Assembly: GCF_004342605.1 (NCBI RefSeq) | Contig: NZ_SLZL01000016.1 | Span: forward strand, 43,822 to 107,821 | DNA: 64,000 bases | Source of the DNA: Caulobacter sp. BK020 | Lineage (GTDB): Bacteria; Pseudomonadota; Alphaproteobacteria; Caulobacterales; Caulobacteraceae | Direction of reading: 5' to 3' | In this document: piece after piece, positions 44,967-53,869 of the stretch | Layout: every line of letters starts with the position of its first letter | How positions within the stretch are numbered: position 1 is the first letter of the stretch | The notes under the pieces: model-generated | Databases searched by the model: none | Told to the model about the DNA's origin: nothing | The model's input: the letters and a program-made list of their open reading frames with translations, nothing else | Made by a program: the position numbers and the translations under genes

Positions 44967-45656
44967 ATGGACGCGCTCCTGCAACTCGCCCTCCCGATCC
45001 TCGGCGCCCTGGCCGCCGGCGGGGCGATCGGGTTCGAGCGGGAGTATCGGGCCCGGCCGGCGGGCCTGCGCACCCACATGCTGGTGGCCCTGGCCTCGGC
45101 CCTGCTGATGCTGGCCGCCGTGCACCAGATCACCTGGCTGGAAGGCGCGCCGAACGAGGTCGTGCGCATCGATCCGGTCCGCATGGCCCACGGCATCCTG
45201 ACCGGCGTCGGCTTCCTGTGCGGCGGGGTGATCTTCCAGCAGGGCGCCTCGGTGCACGGCCTGACGACGGCGGCCTCGCTGTGGGTCACCTCGGCGATCG
45301 GCACCCTGTTCGGGGTGGGCCTGTACGAGCTGGCGATCGGCGGCACGGTGCTGTCGCTGGTGGTGCTGAGCGCCGCCCGCTGGCTGGACCGCCACATGCC
45401 GCAGAAGAATTTCGCCGAGATCACCGTGCGGTCGCGCCGCGACGCGGTGATCGACGAGGCCGAGCTGCGGCGCATGCTGGAGGCCTTCGATCTGGAAGGG
45501 GCTCGGGTCTGCCAGGAACTGGCCGAGGGCGGAGCGGTGTTCGCCCTGTCGGGGCCGTTCTCCGGGCGGGGCGTGCTGCGTCTCGACGAGCTGTCGGCGG
45601 CCCTGCGCGCCGACCCCCGCGTGCTGGAATTCGCCATCCGGCCGCGCAAGGACTGA
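44967..45656 (+). CDS. MgtC/SapB family membrane protein
   Basis: 229 residues. Four or five N-terminal transmembrane helices containing the family signature GGAIGFEREYRARPAGLRTHMLVALASALLM, GFLCGGVIFQQGASVHGLTTAASLWVTSAIG and ARWLDR, then a cytoplasmic ACT-like C-terminal domain of ~80 residues. MgtC proteins affect Mg2+ stress and intracellular survival; the precise activity is disputed. ATG at 44967. Confidence 0.93.
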   Translation: MDALLQLALPILGALAAGGAIGFEREYRARPAGLRTHMLVALASALLMLAAVHQITWLEGAPNEVVRIDPVRMAHGILTGVGFLCGGVIFQQGASVHGLTTAASLWVTSAIGTLFGVGLYELAIGGTVLSLVVLSAARWLDRHMPQKNFAEITVRSRRDAVIDEAELRRMLEAFDLEGARVCQELAEGGAVFALSGPFSGRGVLRLDELSAALRADPRVLEFAIRPRKD

Positions 45657-45761
45657 AAATCCCCGGTTGTGCCCTGAAATTTTTCACGCGCTTTCGACGC
45701 GGCCTGAGCCGAATCCGCAAGCTGGAGTGTTTGGTTCCCGGACCACCAGGTGGGGTACGCC

Positions 45762-46391
45762 ATGGAACGTCTTCGCTTTCGCACGCTCGAGGAGATCCTC
45801 TACGAGCTGATGACCGGGCTGCTGTTCTACCCGCGCACTCTGTGGCGGGTGCTGCTGGAGCCGGCCCAGATCGCCGACGCGGCCGGCGAGCGGACCGCCG
45901 ATCGGGTCAGTCCGCCGCTGTTCCTGCTGATCTCGATCCTGGCGGCCCACGGGCTGGACCTGGCCATGGGCGACGAGATGGGCGAGGCCGCGGGGGGCTT
46001 CGACCCCGCCCCGCTGCTGTTCCGGGCCCTGGCCTTCAGCCTGTTGCCGCTGGTCCTGGCGGCCGGCGTGCTGCGGCGCGAGGGGCGGCCGGTCAATCAC
46101 GCCACCCTGCGGACGCCGTTCGACCTGCAATGCTTCTACGCCGCGCCGCTAGCCATCTCGGTCTCGGTGGCCGTCGTCCTGGTCCGGGCGGGGACGCCGC
46201 CGACGCGGCTGGCGGGCGTTCTGCTGGGACTGGGCGCGGCGGCTTGGCATCTGTGCGTCCAGACCCGCTGGATCCGTGCCCGCCTGGCCGTGGGACGTTT
46301 CCGCGCCCTGGCCGTGGCCCTGTGGCTGACTGGCGTGGCCCTGTTCTTCTGCCTGCTGTCCACGCCGCTGATCTTCGGCCTGGGGAGCTAG
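45762..46391 (+). CDS. Uncharacterised membrane protein
   Basis: 209 residues, about five transmembrane helices (e.g. PLFLLISILAAHGLDLAM, LLFRALAFSLLPLVLAAGVL and ALAVALWLTGVALFFCLLS). N-terminal ELMTGLLFYPRTLWRVLLEP is reminiscent of Yip1-domain or YIP1-like bacterial proteins. ATG follows CCAGGTGGGGTACGCC. Function unknown. Confidence 0.7.
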   Translation: MERLRFRTLEEILYELMTGLLFYPRTLWRVLLEPAQIADAAGERTADRVSPPLFLLISILAAHGLDLAMGDEMGEAAGGFDPAPLLFRALAFSLLPLVLAAGVLRREGRPVNHATLRTPFDLQCFYAAPLAISVSVAVVLVRAGTPPTRLAGVLLGLGAAAWHLCVQTRWIRARLAVGRFRALAVALWLTGVALFFCLLSTPLIFGLGS

Positions 46392-46424
46392 GGGGAGATT
46401 CAAAGACCGCGCTCCCCAAACGTC

Positions 46425-46553
46425 CGTCATTCCGGGCCTTGTGCCAGGAACCCCTGGTTCAGCTTGCACGTGAAGCGCTTTGGCGCGCTGGCGCGCCACA
46501 CGCCCGCACCTGCGGCGGCGCGAGGGGTTCCGGGCACAAGGCCCGGAATGACG
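46425..46553. repeat. CGTCATTCCGGG repeat, copy 1
   Basis: Ends CGTCATTCCGGGCCTTGTGCC-like and its inverse (GGGCACAAGGCCCGGAATGACG) enclose an interior CCCCTGGTTCAGC...GCGCGCTGGCGCGCC. Copy 2 (56495-56621) shares both ends and interior; copies at 60021 and 63881 share the left end but have another interior. Fills most of the 309-base gap before 46701; the rest shows nothing notable. Confidence 0.75.
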
Positions 46554-46700
46554 AATAAAAGGTGGGCTCGAAAAAAGGGTCGACCAGCGTCAAACCGGCT
46601 GGATGTCGATCCGTCCTAGCGCGGATCTGGGCTGATAAAGCCTGCGTGTACGGGCGGCGCCGTCTTCTCGCGGTGGTCCGGATCGCGCTATGCTGCGGCC

Positions 46701-47636
46701 ATGCCGCTGCGCCTGCACATCGACACCGACTGCGGCGTGGACGACGCCCTGGCCCTGGCCATGCTGGCGCGTTCGCGCGACGCGGTGGAGATCGTCTCGG
46801 TCTCGGCGGTGTTCGGCAACACCTATGTCGACCAGGCGGCCGCCAACGCCCGCGGCGTGCTGCGCCTGGCCGGCTGCCCGGCCGAGGTCTATATCGGCGC
46901 CGGTTCGGGCGTGGCCAAGCGCCGGGTCGAGCGGATGCGCCCGGCCCACGGCGTCGACGGCCTGAACGGCGCCGGCTTCTCGCAGCGCTGGAAGCTGCCC
47001 GAGCTGGACCGGGGCCAGGGCGGCAGCCTGCTGGCCTTTCGCGCCCGGGCGCGGGTGGCCGGCCTGTTCCTGGGTCCGCTGACCAACCTGGCCCAGGGCC
47101 TGCTGGAGGACGCCGGGGCCTTCCGCGGCTGGGGGCCGACGATCATGGCCGGCGCCTTCGCGGTCGAGGGCAAGGCCAGGGGCGGGGCCGACTTCAACAG
47201 CTGGAGCGACGCCGAGGCCCTGGCCCGGGTGCTGGAGCGCGGAGTCCTGCCGCGGGTCGTGCCGCTGGACGTCACCTCGCGGGTCACCCTGACCGCCCAG
47301 GCCATGGCCGAGGGCTCGACCGCCTGCGGCACGCCGCTGTCGGCCCGGCTGAACAAGGCGATGGCGCCCTACATGGCCTTCCACCGCCGGGCCTGGGGCC
47401 TGGAGAACGGCTGCCACCCGCACGACGCCGTGGCCGCCGCCAGCCTGGTGGCCCCGGAGCTGTTCGCGTTCGAGCCGGCGCGCCTGCGGGTGCTGACCGA
47501 CGGCGAGCACCTGGGCCGCCTGGAGCGGATCGACGGCGAGCCCAACGCCGAGCTCTGCGTCTCCGTCGACGCGCCGGCCGTCGAGACCCTGCTGCTGGCG
47601 CGGCTGTTCTGCGCGCCGGCGCTGCATGGGGTCTAG
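46701..47636 (+). CDS. Inosine-uridine type nucleoside hydrolase
   Basis: 311 residues. Hydrolyses nucleosides to base and ribose. The metal-binding HIDTDCGVDDALALAMLA replaces the usual DTDPGxDDA, with Cys for Pro. Other signatures are SVSAVFGNTYVDQAAANA, GPLTNLAQGL, IMAGAFAVEGKARGGADFN and HPHDAVAAASLV (catalytic His/Asp). The substrate base cannot be told. The TAG stop lies in a CTAGAGC repeat. Confidence 0.9.
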   Translation: MPLRLHIDTDCGVDDALALAMLARSRDAVEIVSVSAVFGNTYVDQAAANARGVLRLAGCPAEVYIGAGSGVAKRRVERMRPAHGVDGLNGAGFSQRWKLPELDRGQGGSLLAFRARARVAGLFLGPLTNLAQGLLEDAGAFRGWGPTIMAGAFAVEGKARGGADFNSWSDAEALARVLERGVLPRVVPLDVTSRVTLTAQAMAEGSTACGTPLSARLNKAMAPYMAFHRRAWGLENGCHPHDAVAAASLVAPELFAFEPARLRVLTDGEHLGRLERIDGEPNAELCVSVDAPAVETLLLARLFCAPALHGV

Positions 47637-47698
47637 AGCCTTGTTTAACGCATTTTCTGACGACGAACCGGCGTCCACTTCGTGGGAAAATGCTCTAG
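47633..47698. repeat. CTAGAGC-type intergenic repeat, copy 2
   Basis: CTAGAGC at the left, GCATTTTCTGACGACG, AACCGGCGTCCACTTCG, and GCTCTAG at the right: a shorter and diverged member of the element at 531 and 53933. Supplies the stop codon of the nucleoside hydrolase. Confidence 0.75.
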
Positions 47699-47710
47699 CC
47701 AGCCCGGGCG

Positions 47711-48118
47711 CTACTCGGCCGCGACCGCAAAGGCGCCGAGTCGGCCGCGGCGCGCGGCTTGCGAGCGAAGATCCGAGAAGCTGCGGGCCACCATGGGATA
47801 GTCGTCGGGCAGTCCCCATTTGGCGCGATACTGGGTCTCGGTCAGGCCCTGCTGCTTCAGGTGGCGGCGCAGCGAGCGATAGCGGCGGCCGTTCTCGAAG
47901 CTGACGATGGCGTCGGGCGTGACGCTGGCGGCGATGGCTTCCGGGCTGGGCGGTTTGATCGGCTCACCGCGGGACAAGGGCGCCAGCACCGCCTCCAGGG
48001 CGGCGTAGGTGCGGGCGGCGAGCCCGGGCAGGTCGTCGGGCGAGACGAGGTTGCGGCGGAGATAAGCGCAGAGGACGCGCGCGGCGATCTCGGCGGCGCG
48101 TTCCTGGGCCTTGGTCAT
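47711..48118 (-). CDS. MucR/Ros family regulator lacking the zinc Cys
   Basis: 135 residues. C-terminal MucR domain: VTPDAIVSFENGRRYRSLRR, HLKQQGLTETQYRAKWGLPDD, YPMVARSFSDLRSQAARR. The position usually Cys in VCLEDGKK is Ser (IVSFENGRR), so the zinc finger is probably not formed, as in some known MucR proteins. These are AT-rich DNA-binding regulators of envelope, motility and cell-cycle genes in alphaproteobacteria. ATG at 48118. Confidence 0.9.
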   Translation of the reverse strand: MTKAQERAAEIAARVLCAYLRRNLVSPDDLPGLAARTYAALEAVLAPLSRGEPIKPPSPEAIAASVTPDAIVSFENGRRYRSLRRHLKQQGLTETQYRAKWGLPDDYPMVARSFSDLRSQAARRGRLGAFAVAAE

Positions 48119-48182
48119 CGGGATGTCTCCAGAAAGGCGCCCAGGAACGGAGGCCGTTCCTGGGCTGGGCGGGGCAGTGGGA

Positions 48183-49742
48183 TCAGTGGGCGACGGCGGC
48201 GCGGAGACGGTCGCCGAACGCGCAAGGGCTGGGCAGCTCGACCTTCACCCCGGCTCTCGCCTTGCCTTTCAGCCAGTCGCCGAGGGCTTCGGCGCAGGTG
48301 TGGTCCAGGCAGGTCAGGGCCCGGGTGTCGAGACGGACCAGGCCCCCGTTCGGCGCGGCGTCCAGGACCTTGGCGATCTTGGGCAGCTGGACGAAGGTCG
48401 CCGCGCCCTCCAGGCGGATCTCACTCTCGGTCTCGCTCAGCGCGCGCTGGGCGACCCGCAGGCGCATCTTCCGCAGATTGGGGATCAGCTCCAGCAGCGT
48501 CAGGGCCATGCCGATCAGCACGCCGGTCAGGAGGTTGGTGGCCACCACCGCCACGAAGGTCGCCGCCCAGATCACCGCGGGCAGCAGGCCGTAGCGGGCG
48601 AACAGGTGGCGGACATGCTGCAGGCTGACCAGCTTCCAGCCGGTGACCACCAGCACCCCGGCCAGGGCCGCGCTGGGAACCTGGCGCAGGAGCCAGGGCA
48701 GCAGGGCGACGAAGGCCAGGATCCAGGCGCCGTGCATCATGGTCGAAAGCCGCGACACCGCTCCGGCCTGGACGTTGGCCGAGCTGCGGACGATCACGCC
48801 GGTCATCGGCAGGGCCCCGACCGCGCCGCACAGCATGTTGCCGACGCCCTGGGCGAACAGCTCCTTGTTGTACTGGGTGCGGGGACCGTCGTGCATGCGA
48901 TCGACCGCGGCTGCCGACAGCAGGGTCTCGGCCGAAGCGATGAACGCCACGGCCAGGGCGGTCAGCAGCAGCATCGGATCGGCCATCCGGGCGAGGTCGG
49001 CCGCGCCGGGCAGGGCGATGGCCGCGGCGATCGATTCCGGCACGGCGATCTTCTGGACGTCGAGGCCGAAGCCGACGGCGACCAGCGTGCCGGCCAGGAC
49101 GCCGAGCAGGGCGCCGGGAACCAGCTTCAGCTTGGCGGGACGGAACTTCTCCCACGCCACGATCGAGCCGATGGTGACCAGGCCGACCACCAGCGCAGCC
49201 TCGACCGCGCCGAGGCTGGAGAACGAGACGCCGCCCAGGGCCGCGGGGATGGCGGCCAGGTTCTCAAGCCCGTGGGCCTTGGGCTTGTCGGCGAACAGGA
49301 CGTGGAACTGACCGGCGACGATCAGCACCCCGATGCCGGCCAGCATGCCGTGGACCACGGCCGGCGAGATGGCCCGGAACCATTGGCCCAGCTTCAGCGC
49401 GCCGGCGACCAGCTGGATCAGGCCGGCCACCAGCAGCAGCGGGCCCAGCATCGAAAGGCCGTGCTTGGAGACGATCTCGAAGACGATGACCGCCAGGCCC
49501 GCGGCCGGGCCGCTGACCTGCAGGGGCGAGCCGGCAAGGGCGCCGACGATGATCCCGCCGATGACGCCCGTGACCAGGCCGCGCTCGGCCGGGACGCCCG
49601 AGGCGACGGCGATGCCCATGCACAGCGGCATGGCCACCAGGAAGACGACGATCGAGGCGGTGAAGTCGCGCGACAGCATCGCCGGGAATCCGAGCTTTCC
49701 GCCCGGTGACTCCTTGGGTGAGGTGATGGCGGCCTGGGTCAT
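48183..49742 (-). CDS. SulP family anion transporter with STAS domain
   Basis: 519 residues, about 12-14 transmembrane helices. FTASIVVFLVAMPLCMGIAVASGVP, GSPLQVSGPAAGLAVIV and the KELFAQGVGNMLCGAVGALPMTGVIVRSSANV region are SulP signatures; residues ~425-519 are a STAS-like domain (VRLDTRALTCLDHTCAEALG). SulP proteins carry sulfate, bicarbonate or dicarboxylates. Start overlaps the carbonic anhydrase stop by four bases, so bicarbonate is the likely substrate (inference). Confidence 0.92.
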   Translation of the reverse strand: MTQAAITSPKESPGGKLGFPAMLSRDFTASIVVFLVAMPLCMGIAVASGVPAERGLVTGVIGGIIVGALAGSPLQVSGPAAGLAVIVFEIVSKHGLSMLGPLLLVAGLIQLVAGALKLGQWFRAISPAVVHGMLAGIGVLIVAGQFHVLFADKPKAHGLENLAAIPAALGGVSFSSLGAVEAALVVGLVTIGSIVAWEKFRPAKLKLVPGALLGVLAGTLVAVGFGLDVQKIAVPESIAAAIALPGAADLARMADPMLLLTALAVAFIASAETLLSAAAVDRMHDGPRTQYNKELFAQGVGNMLCGAVGALPMTGVIVRSSANVQAGAVSRLSTMMHGAWILAFVALLPWLLRQVPSAALAGVLVVTGWKLVSLQHVRHLFARYGLLPAVIWAATFVAVVATNLLTGVLIGMALTLLELIPNLRKMRLRVAQRALSETESEIRLEGAATFVQLPKIAKVLDAAPNGGLVRLDTRALTCLDHTCAEALGDWLKGKARAGVKVELPSPCAFGDRLRAAVAH

Positions 49743-50434
49743 TCGGCGGCGATGCCCAGGTGGTCGGCCGCGACCATGCGGCGGGACGGACGCTGGGCGA
49801 CCGGCAGCGGGGCGCCTTCATAGACCTGCTCGAACTGGCCGGTGTCGCCGTTATAGGCCTGGATCTGGCCGGTCTCGATCTCGAAGAACCAGCCGTGCAG
49901 GGTCAGCTCGCCCTTGGCCATGGCCGAGGCCACCGACGGATGGGTGCGCAGATGGTTGATCTGGACGACGACGTTCTCAAGCGAGAGGGCTCGTGTCCGG
50001 CCGTGCTCGTCCAGGTCCTGATAGCACGAGCAGACCACGCTGTGGGCCGCATGGGCGTGGCGCAGCCAGGCGGCGACATTGGGCATCTTCTCCAGCGCCT
50101 CGGGATGGGAGAAGGCCTTCATGGCCCCGCAGTCGGAGTGGCCGCAGACCACGATGTCGCGCACCCCCAGCGCCACCACCGCATATTCGACCGCCGACGA
50201 CACCCCGCCGTTGGCCTGCGAGAACGGCGGCACGATGTTGCCGGCGTTGCGGCAGACGAACAGGTCGCCGGGATTGGCCTGGGTGATCAGCTCGGGCACG
50301 ACGCGGCTGTCGGCGCACGAGATCATCAGGGCCTTGGGACTCTGGCCATGGCTGGCCAGGCGCTCGTAGAGGGCGCTCTGGGCGGGAAAGACCTGGCCGC
50401 GGAACAAGGCGGCGCGTTCGAGAAACTGTTCCAA
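49739..50434 (-). CDS. Beta-class carbonic anhydrase
   Basis: About 231 residues. Interconverts CO2 and bicarbonate with zinc. Zinc ligands: Cys in MISCADSRVVPE, His and Cys in VCGHSDCGAM; ADSR holds the catalytic Asp/Arg pair. The start chosen is TTG at 50434, preceded by GGAGGTCCC, a near-ideal site; a longer ATG frame to 50500 reads through low-similarity sequence. Coupled to the downstream SulP gene. A motif shared with another promoter lies ~130 bases upstream. Confidence 0.93.
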   Translation of the reverse strand: MEQFLERAALFRGQVFPAQSALYERLASHGQSPKALMISCADSRVVPELITQANPGDLFVCRNAGNIVPPFSQANGGVSSAVEYAVVALGVRDIVVCGHSDCGAMKAFSHPEALEKMPNVAAWLRHAHAAHSVVCSCYQDLDEHGRTRALSLENVVVQINHLRTHPSVASAMAKGELTLHGWFFEIETGQIQAYNGDTGQFEQVYEGAPLPVAQRPSRRMVAADHLGIAAE

Positions 50435-50560
50435 GGGACCTCCGTCGATTGGCCGCCGCGGCGCCGAAAAAGGGGGGACGGCGCCGCGGCGGGGCGTCAC
50501 GGCGAGGATCGCCAGACGCAGGGACGAAGGTGGTTTTCGGGTTTTGCTGCGATGCAGCGG

Positions 50561-50577
50561 CTTTGTGACAAAGGATG
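50561..50577. promoter_or_regulatory. TTTGTGACAAA motif, copy upstream of carbonic anhydrase
   Basis: TTTGTGACAAAGGATG (50562-50577), with CTTTGTGACAAAG forming a 13-base palindrome apart from the centre. The 16 bases recur exactly at 53870-53885. Lies between the kinase stop and the carbonic anhydrase start. Confidence 0.55.
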
Positions 50578-50584
50578 TCTGCCG

Positions 50585-51907
50585 CTACAGCGCCGGCAGC
50601 CGCAGTTCGACGCGGAGGCCGCCTTCAGGGCGGTTCTTCAGGACCAGCACGCCGCCTTCGCGATGCAGGATCTGCTGGACGATGGTCAGGCCCAGGCCCA
50701 GGCCCGCGGTGTTGCGGGCTCGGGCGCTGTCCAGGCGATTGAACGGTTGCAGCACGTGGGCGAGCTCCGCCTCGGGGATGCCTGGCCCTGAGTCCTCGAC
50801 CGCCAGCACAGCCGCGGCGCCCTCGCGCGTCAGGGTCAGCTTCGCCTCGCCGCCGTAATGCAGGGCGTTTTCGACGATGTTGCTGATCGCGCGTTTCAGC
50901 GACACCGGGCGGGCCTGGACCGGCAAGTGGTCGAGGCCGTCATAGGCGGCGGGCCGCCCGGCGTCGACGGCGTCGTCGACCACGGTCATGGCGATGGCGG
51001 CCAGGTCGGTGCGGCGCCGGGGCTCTGGGTCCTCCTGGCCGCCCAGATAGGCCAGCAGCGAGTCGAGCATGGCGGTCATCTCGTCGACATCGGCCTCCAG
51101 CGCCTCGCGGGCCTCGGGGTCCTTGACGAAGCCGGCCCGCAGGCGCAGGCGGGCCAGAGGGGTGCGCAGGTCGTGGCCGACGGCGGCCAGGGCGTCCGTG
51201 CGGGCCCGCAGCAGGCCGGCGATCCGGTCCTGCATGGCGTTGAAGGCCTTGGCCACCAGCTTCAGGTCGCCGGCCCCGGTTTCGCCGATGCGCACATGGG
51301 CGTCCTGGCCCACCTTGTCGGCGGCCTCGGCCAGGGCCCGTAGCGGACGGCTGAGATTGCGCAGCACCAGGGCGGCGGCGGCGATGACGCCCAGGCCCAG
51401 GATGAAGGCCGAGCCGACGCTGCTCAGCAGTACCGCCCAGGGCGCGGCCCGGATCTTGGTCTTCAGGGTCAGCCAGGTCCCGTCACGCAGCCGCAGGGCC
51501 ACCTTCAGGTGGGTGTCCCGAGGTAGGGCCTGGCCCAGCTCCGCGTTCAGGTGCAGGTCCCGGCCGCGCAGGCTGGGCTCGGCGTCGCGGAACTGGTCCT
51601 TGAGCTTGTGCTCGGCCGAGCGCTCGCGGTCGACCAGGCCGGACTGGGGCGACCAGACCAGCCGGCCGACGCGGTTGGACAGGGCCGCCGCCCGCGCGGG
51701 GCGTTCCGCGGCCGGGATGTTTTCCAGGATGTTTTCCGCGGCGACCAGCTGGTCGGCGGCGCGCCGGACCTGGTTGTCGCGGTTGGGATAGATGCGGCTG
51801 TTCTCGAACAGGATCGAGCTGCCGATGAACTCCAGGGCGACGGCCAGCATCAGGACCAGGGTGACCTGGCCGCCCAGACGCTGCGGCCACAGCCGCCAAG
51901 GCTTCAT
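50585..51907 (-). CDS. EnvZ-like sensor histidine kinase
   Basis: 440 residues. TM1 near residues 14-34, a ~120-residue periplasmic sensor, TM2 (LSSVGSAFILGLGVIAAAALVL), HAMP, His in AAVGHDLRTPLARLRLR, then the ATP-binding region with NIVENALHYGG, DSGPGIPE and TAGLGLGLTIVQQIL. Membrane-bound partner of the response regulator immediately upstream (ATGA overlap). Signal unknown. Confidence 0.93.
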   Translation of the reverse strand: MKPWRLWPQRLGGQVTLVLMLAVALEFIGSSILFENSRIYPNRDNQVRRAADQLVAAENILENIPAAERPARAAALSNRVGRLVWSPQSGLVDRERSAEHKLKDQFRDAEPSLRGRDLHLNAELGQALPRDTHLKVALRLRDGTWLTLKTKIRAAPWAVLLSSVGSAFILGLGVIAAAALVLRNLSRPLRALAEAADKVGQDAHVRIGETGAGDLKLVAKAFNAMQDRIAGLLRARTDALAAVGHDLRTPLARLRLRAGFVKDPEAREALEADVDEMTAMLDSLLAYLGGQEDPEPRRRTDLAAIAMTVVDDAVDAGRPAAYDGLDHLPVQARPVSLKRAISNIVENALHYGGEAKLTLTREGAAAVLAVEDSGPGIPEAELAHVLQPFNRLDSARARNTAGLGLGLTIVQQILHREGGVLVLKNRPEGGLRVELRLPAL

Positions 51908-52632
51908 CGGCGCTCCACCGCCGCGGTGAACAGATAGCCGACGCCGCGCACCGTCCGCAGCAGCGCCTCGGCCTGGCCGGTGACGGCCAGCTTCCGGCGA
52001 AGGCGGCTGACCAGCACGTCGATGCTGCGGTCCGAGGCGTCCGAGAAGCGGGCGCGCGACATCTCCAGCAGGCGCTCGCGGCCGATCACCCGCTGGGGCG
52101 AGGTGACGAAGGCCAGCAGCAGGTCGAACTCGGCCCCCGACAGTTCGACGAAGGCCCCGTCGGGCGACAGCAGCTCGCGACGGCCCGGATCCAGGCTCCA
52201 GCCGGCGAAGGTCATCTGCTGGTGGCCACGCGGCCGGCTGGACTGCGACCCGCCCTGGGCCCGGCGCAGGATGGCGCGGATGCGGGCGATCAGCTCCTTC
52301 TTGCTGAACGGCTTGCCGATATAGTCGTCGGCGCCGAGCTCCAGGCCGATCAGGCGGTCGGTCTCGTCATCGCGGGCGCTCAGCATGACGATCGGCACCT
52401 CGCTGTCGCGCCGGATGGCCCGGCACAGGTCGAAGCCGTTGCTGCCCGGCAACATGATGTCCAGCAGGATGAGGTCGACGGTGTTGGTCTCGAGAAGCCG
52501 GGCCATCTCGGCGCCGTGGCCGGCGCTGAGCGGCTGGAAGCCTTCCTCGCGGAGCAGCCGCATCAGCAGGGTGCGTAGCGCGGGATCGTCCTCGACGATC
52601 AGGATGGTGGGCGCCAGCGGCGCTGTCGCCAT
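51904..52632 (-). CDS. OmpR-family response regulator
   Basis: About 242 residues. Receiver domain: ILIVEDDPALRTLLMRLL, phospho-acceptor Asp in LILLDIMLPGSNGF, Lys in IGKPFSKKEL; C-terminal winged helix: FDLLLAFVTSPQRVIGRERL, then SDASDRSIDVLVSRLRRKL, ending TVRGVGYLF. ATG at 52632; an upstream ATG at 52674 is possible. Forms an operon with the kinase; may act on the TTTGTGACAAA sites on both flanks (inference). Confidence 0.94.
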   Translation of the reverse strand: MATAPLAPTILIVEDDPALRTLLMRLLREEGFQPLSAGHGAEMARLLETNTVDLILLDIMLPGSNGFDLCRAIRRDSEVPIVMLSARDDETDRLIGLELGADDYIGKPFSKKELIARIRAILRRAQGGSQSSRPRGHQQMTFAGWSLDPGRRELLSPDGAFVELSGAEFDLLLAFVTSPQRVIGRERLLEMSRARFSDASDRSIDVLVSRLRRKLAVTGQAEALLRTVRGVGYLFTAAVERR

Positions 52633-52851
52633 CTCACGCGGCGGGACGATCGTTCCGTGGCCTGAATAATCCATATGCTCGGGGTACTTAGGCGCGGCGA
52701 CCGCGCGAACAAGATCGGTTTCGATGATTTTCCGTCCAGGCTCGAACGGAAAGCCAGGCGGTGAAGCCCTCGCGCGCCGCGGGGGGAGGGGGCGCGCGAG
52801 GGCGGGCCGCCTGGGTCTCTTGCGCCCTTGAGCGGCTGTGCGACGCCGGGC

Positions 52852-53094
52852 CTAGCTGGCCCGGCAGGTCTCGGATGCCGCGCCGTCCGGCTTGCCGGCG
52901 TCGGCCCTGCGAGGCTCTCCGGCCTTGGGCGCGGCGCAGTCGGAGGGCGAGCGGAGCTCGGCGGCGCGCTTCTTCTGGAGGGCCTTCTTGGCCACCTCCT
53001 CGGTGAAGGTCAGGCCGGTGCCGACAGGACCAGCGACGGCGGGGGACGCCGCCAGGCAGACGGCGGTCAGGCCGATGGATGCGAGAACTTTCAT
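52852..53094 (-). CDS. Small exported protein
   Basis: 80 residues with signal peptide (MKVLASIGLTAVCLAASPAVA). The mature part starts GPVGTGLTFTEEVAKKALQK and is charged, Ala/Pro-rich, with two Cys (SDCAAP and ETCRAS) that could form a disulphide. Function unknown. Lies 41 bases after the gene at 53136, same strand, likely one operon. Confidence 0.7.
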   Translation of the reverse strand: MKVLASIGLTAVCLAASPAVAGPVGTGLTFTEEVAKKALQKKRAAELRSPSDCAAPKAGEPRRADAGKPDGAASETCRAS

Positions 53095-53135
53095 GCGGGA
53101 AACAAACTCCGGGACATCAGGGGTGGAAGGGTGGT

Positions 53136-53783
53136 TCAGCCGTCCGCCGCGGTGTCGGCCTCGGCCTGGACGGCGGGCAGGGTGCGGCGGTAGCCGTCGA
53201 CGGCCTTGAGCAGGCCTTCGATCTCGGCATGGGTGATGGCGGTGCGGTGCTCGTCGCCGCTGTCGGACTTGAACTTGAAGCTCCAGGCGCCGGGCTGGGC
53301 GGCGGCGCGGCGCAGCTCGCTTTCGGAGATCTCGAAGGCGACCTCCTCGCGGCACAGTTCGGGCGCCTCGAACACGAAGCAGTAGCCGGCGTTGTCCTTG
53401 ATCCTCGTCACCGGCGCGCGGACCGGCCACTGGCCGGTTTCGTAGGCCACTTCACCATAGCCCCGGACCGGGCCCATATAGGTGAGGACCTGGCGGACCT
53501 CGAACCGCGTGGCGCCGGAGCGCTTGTCGACCACGGCGCGCAGGTGGTTGTCGTTGCTGGGCGCCCGGAACAGGCCCTTGCCGGTCTGGAAGCCGCGCTC
53601 GGAGCTGATCACGGTCTCGATGTCCAGCGGGTCGTCGACGACCTGGGCGCGGGCGTGGAAGTGGTCGGCGCCGAGGGCGACCTGCCGGGCCGGCAGCGGC
53701 GTGGACTCGGCGCTCGCCGCGCCGCCGGCGGCCAGGCCGGCCATAGCGGTCAGAGCCAGCAGGGCGGTACGGGTCTTGGTCAT
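53136..53783 (-). CDS. Exported protein of unknown function
   Basis: 215 residues with signal peptide (MTKTRTALLALTAMAGLAAG, cleaved after ASA). The mature part is beta-rich: VALGADHFHARAQVVDDPLD, FRAPSNDNHLRAVVDKRSGA, then TYMGPVRGYGEVAYETGQWP and two Cys around YCFVFEAPELCREEV that may pair. Probably periplasmic. ATG at 53783. A TTTGTGACAAAGGATG motif lies 87-102 bases upstream. Confidence 0.75.
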   Translation of the reverse strand: MTKTRTALLALTAMAGLAAGGAASAESTPLPARQVALGADHFHARAQVVDDPLDIETVISSERGFQTGKGLFRAPSNDNHLRAVVDKRSGATRFEVRQVLTYMGPVRGYGEVAYETGQWPVRAPVTRIKDNAGYCFVFEAPELCREEVAFEISESELRRAAAQPGAWSFKFKSDSGDEHRTAITHAEIEGLLKAVDGYRRTLPAVQAEADTAADG

Positions 53784-53869
53784 CCTTGGTCTCCCGAACG
53801 GGGCCGCTCCATGGGGAGCCGCCTTGTGGGTTCGAGAGTGGCGAGGCCGCCTTTCGGCTCTGCATCGCG

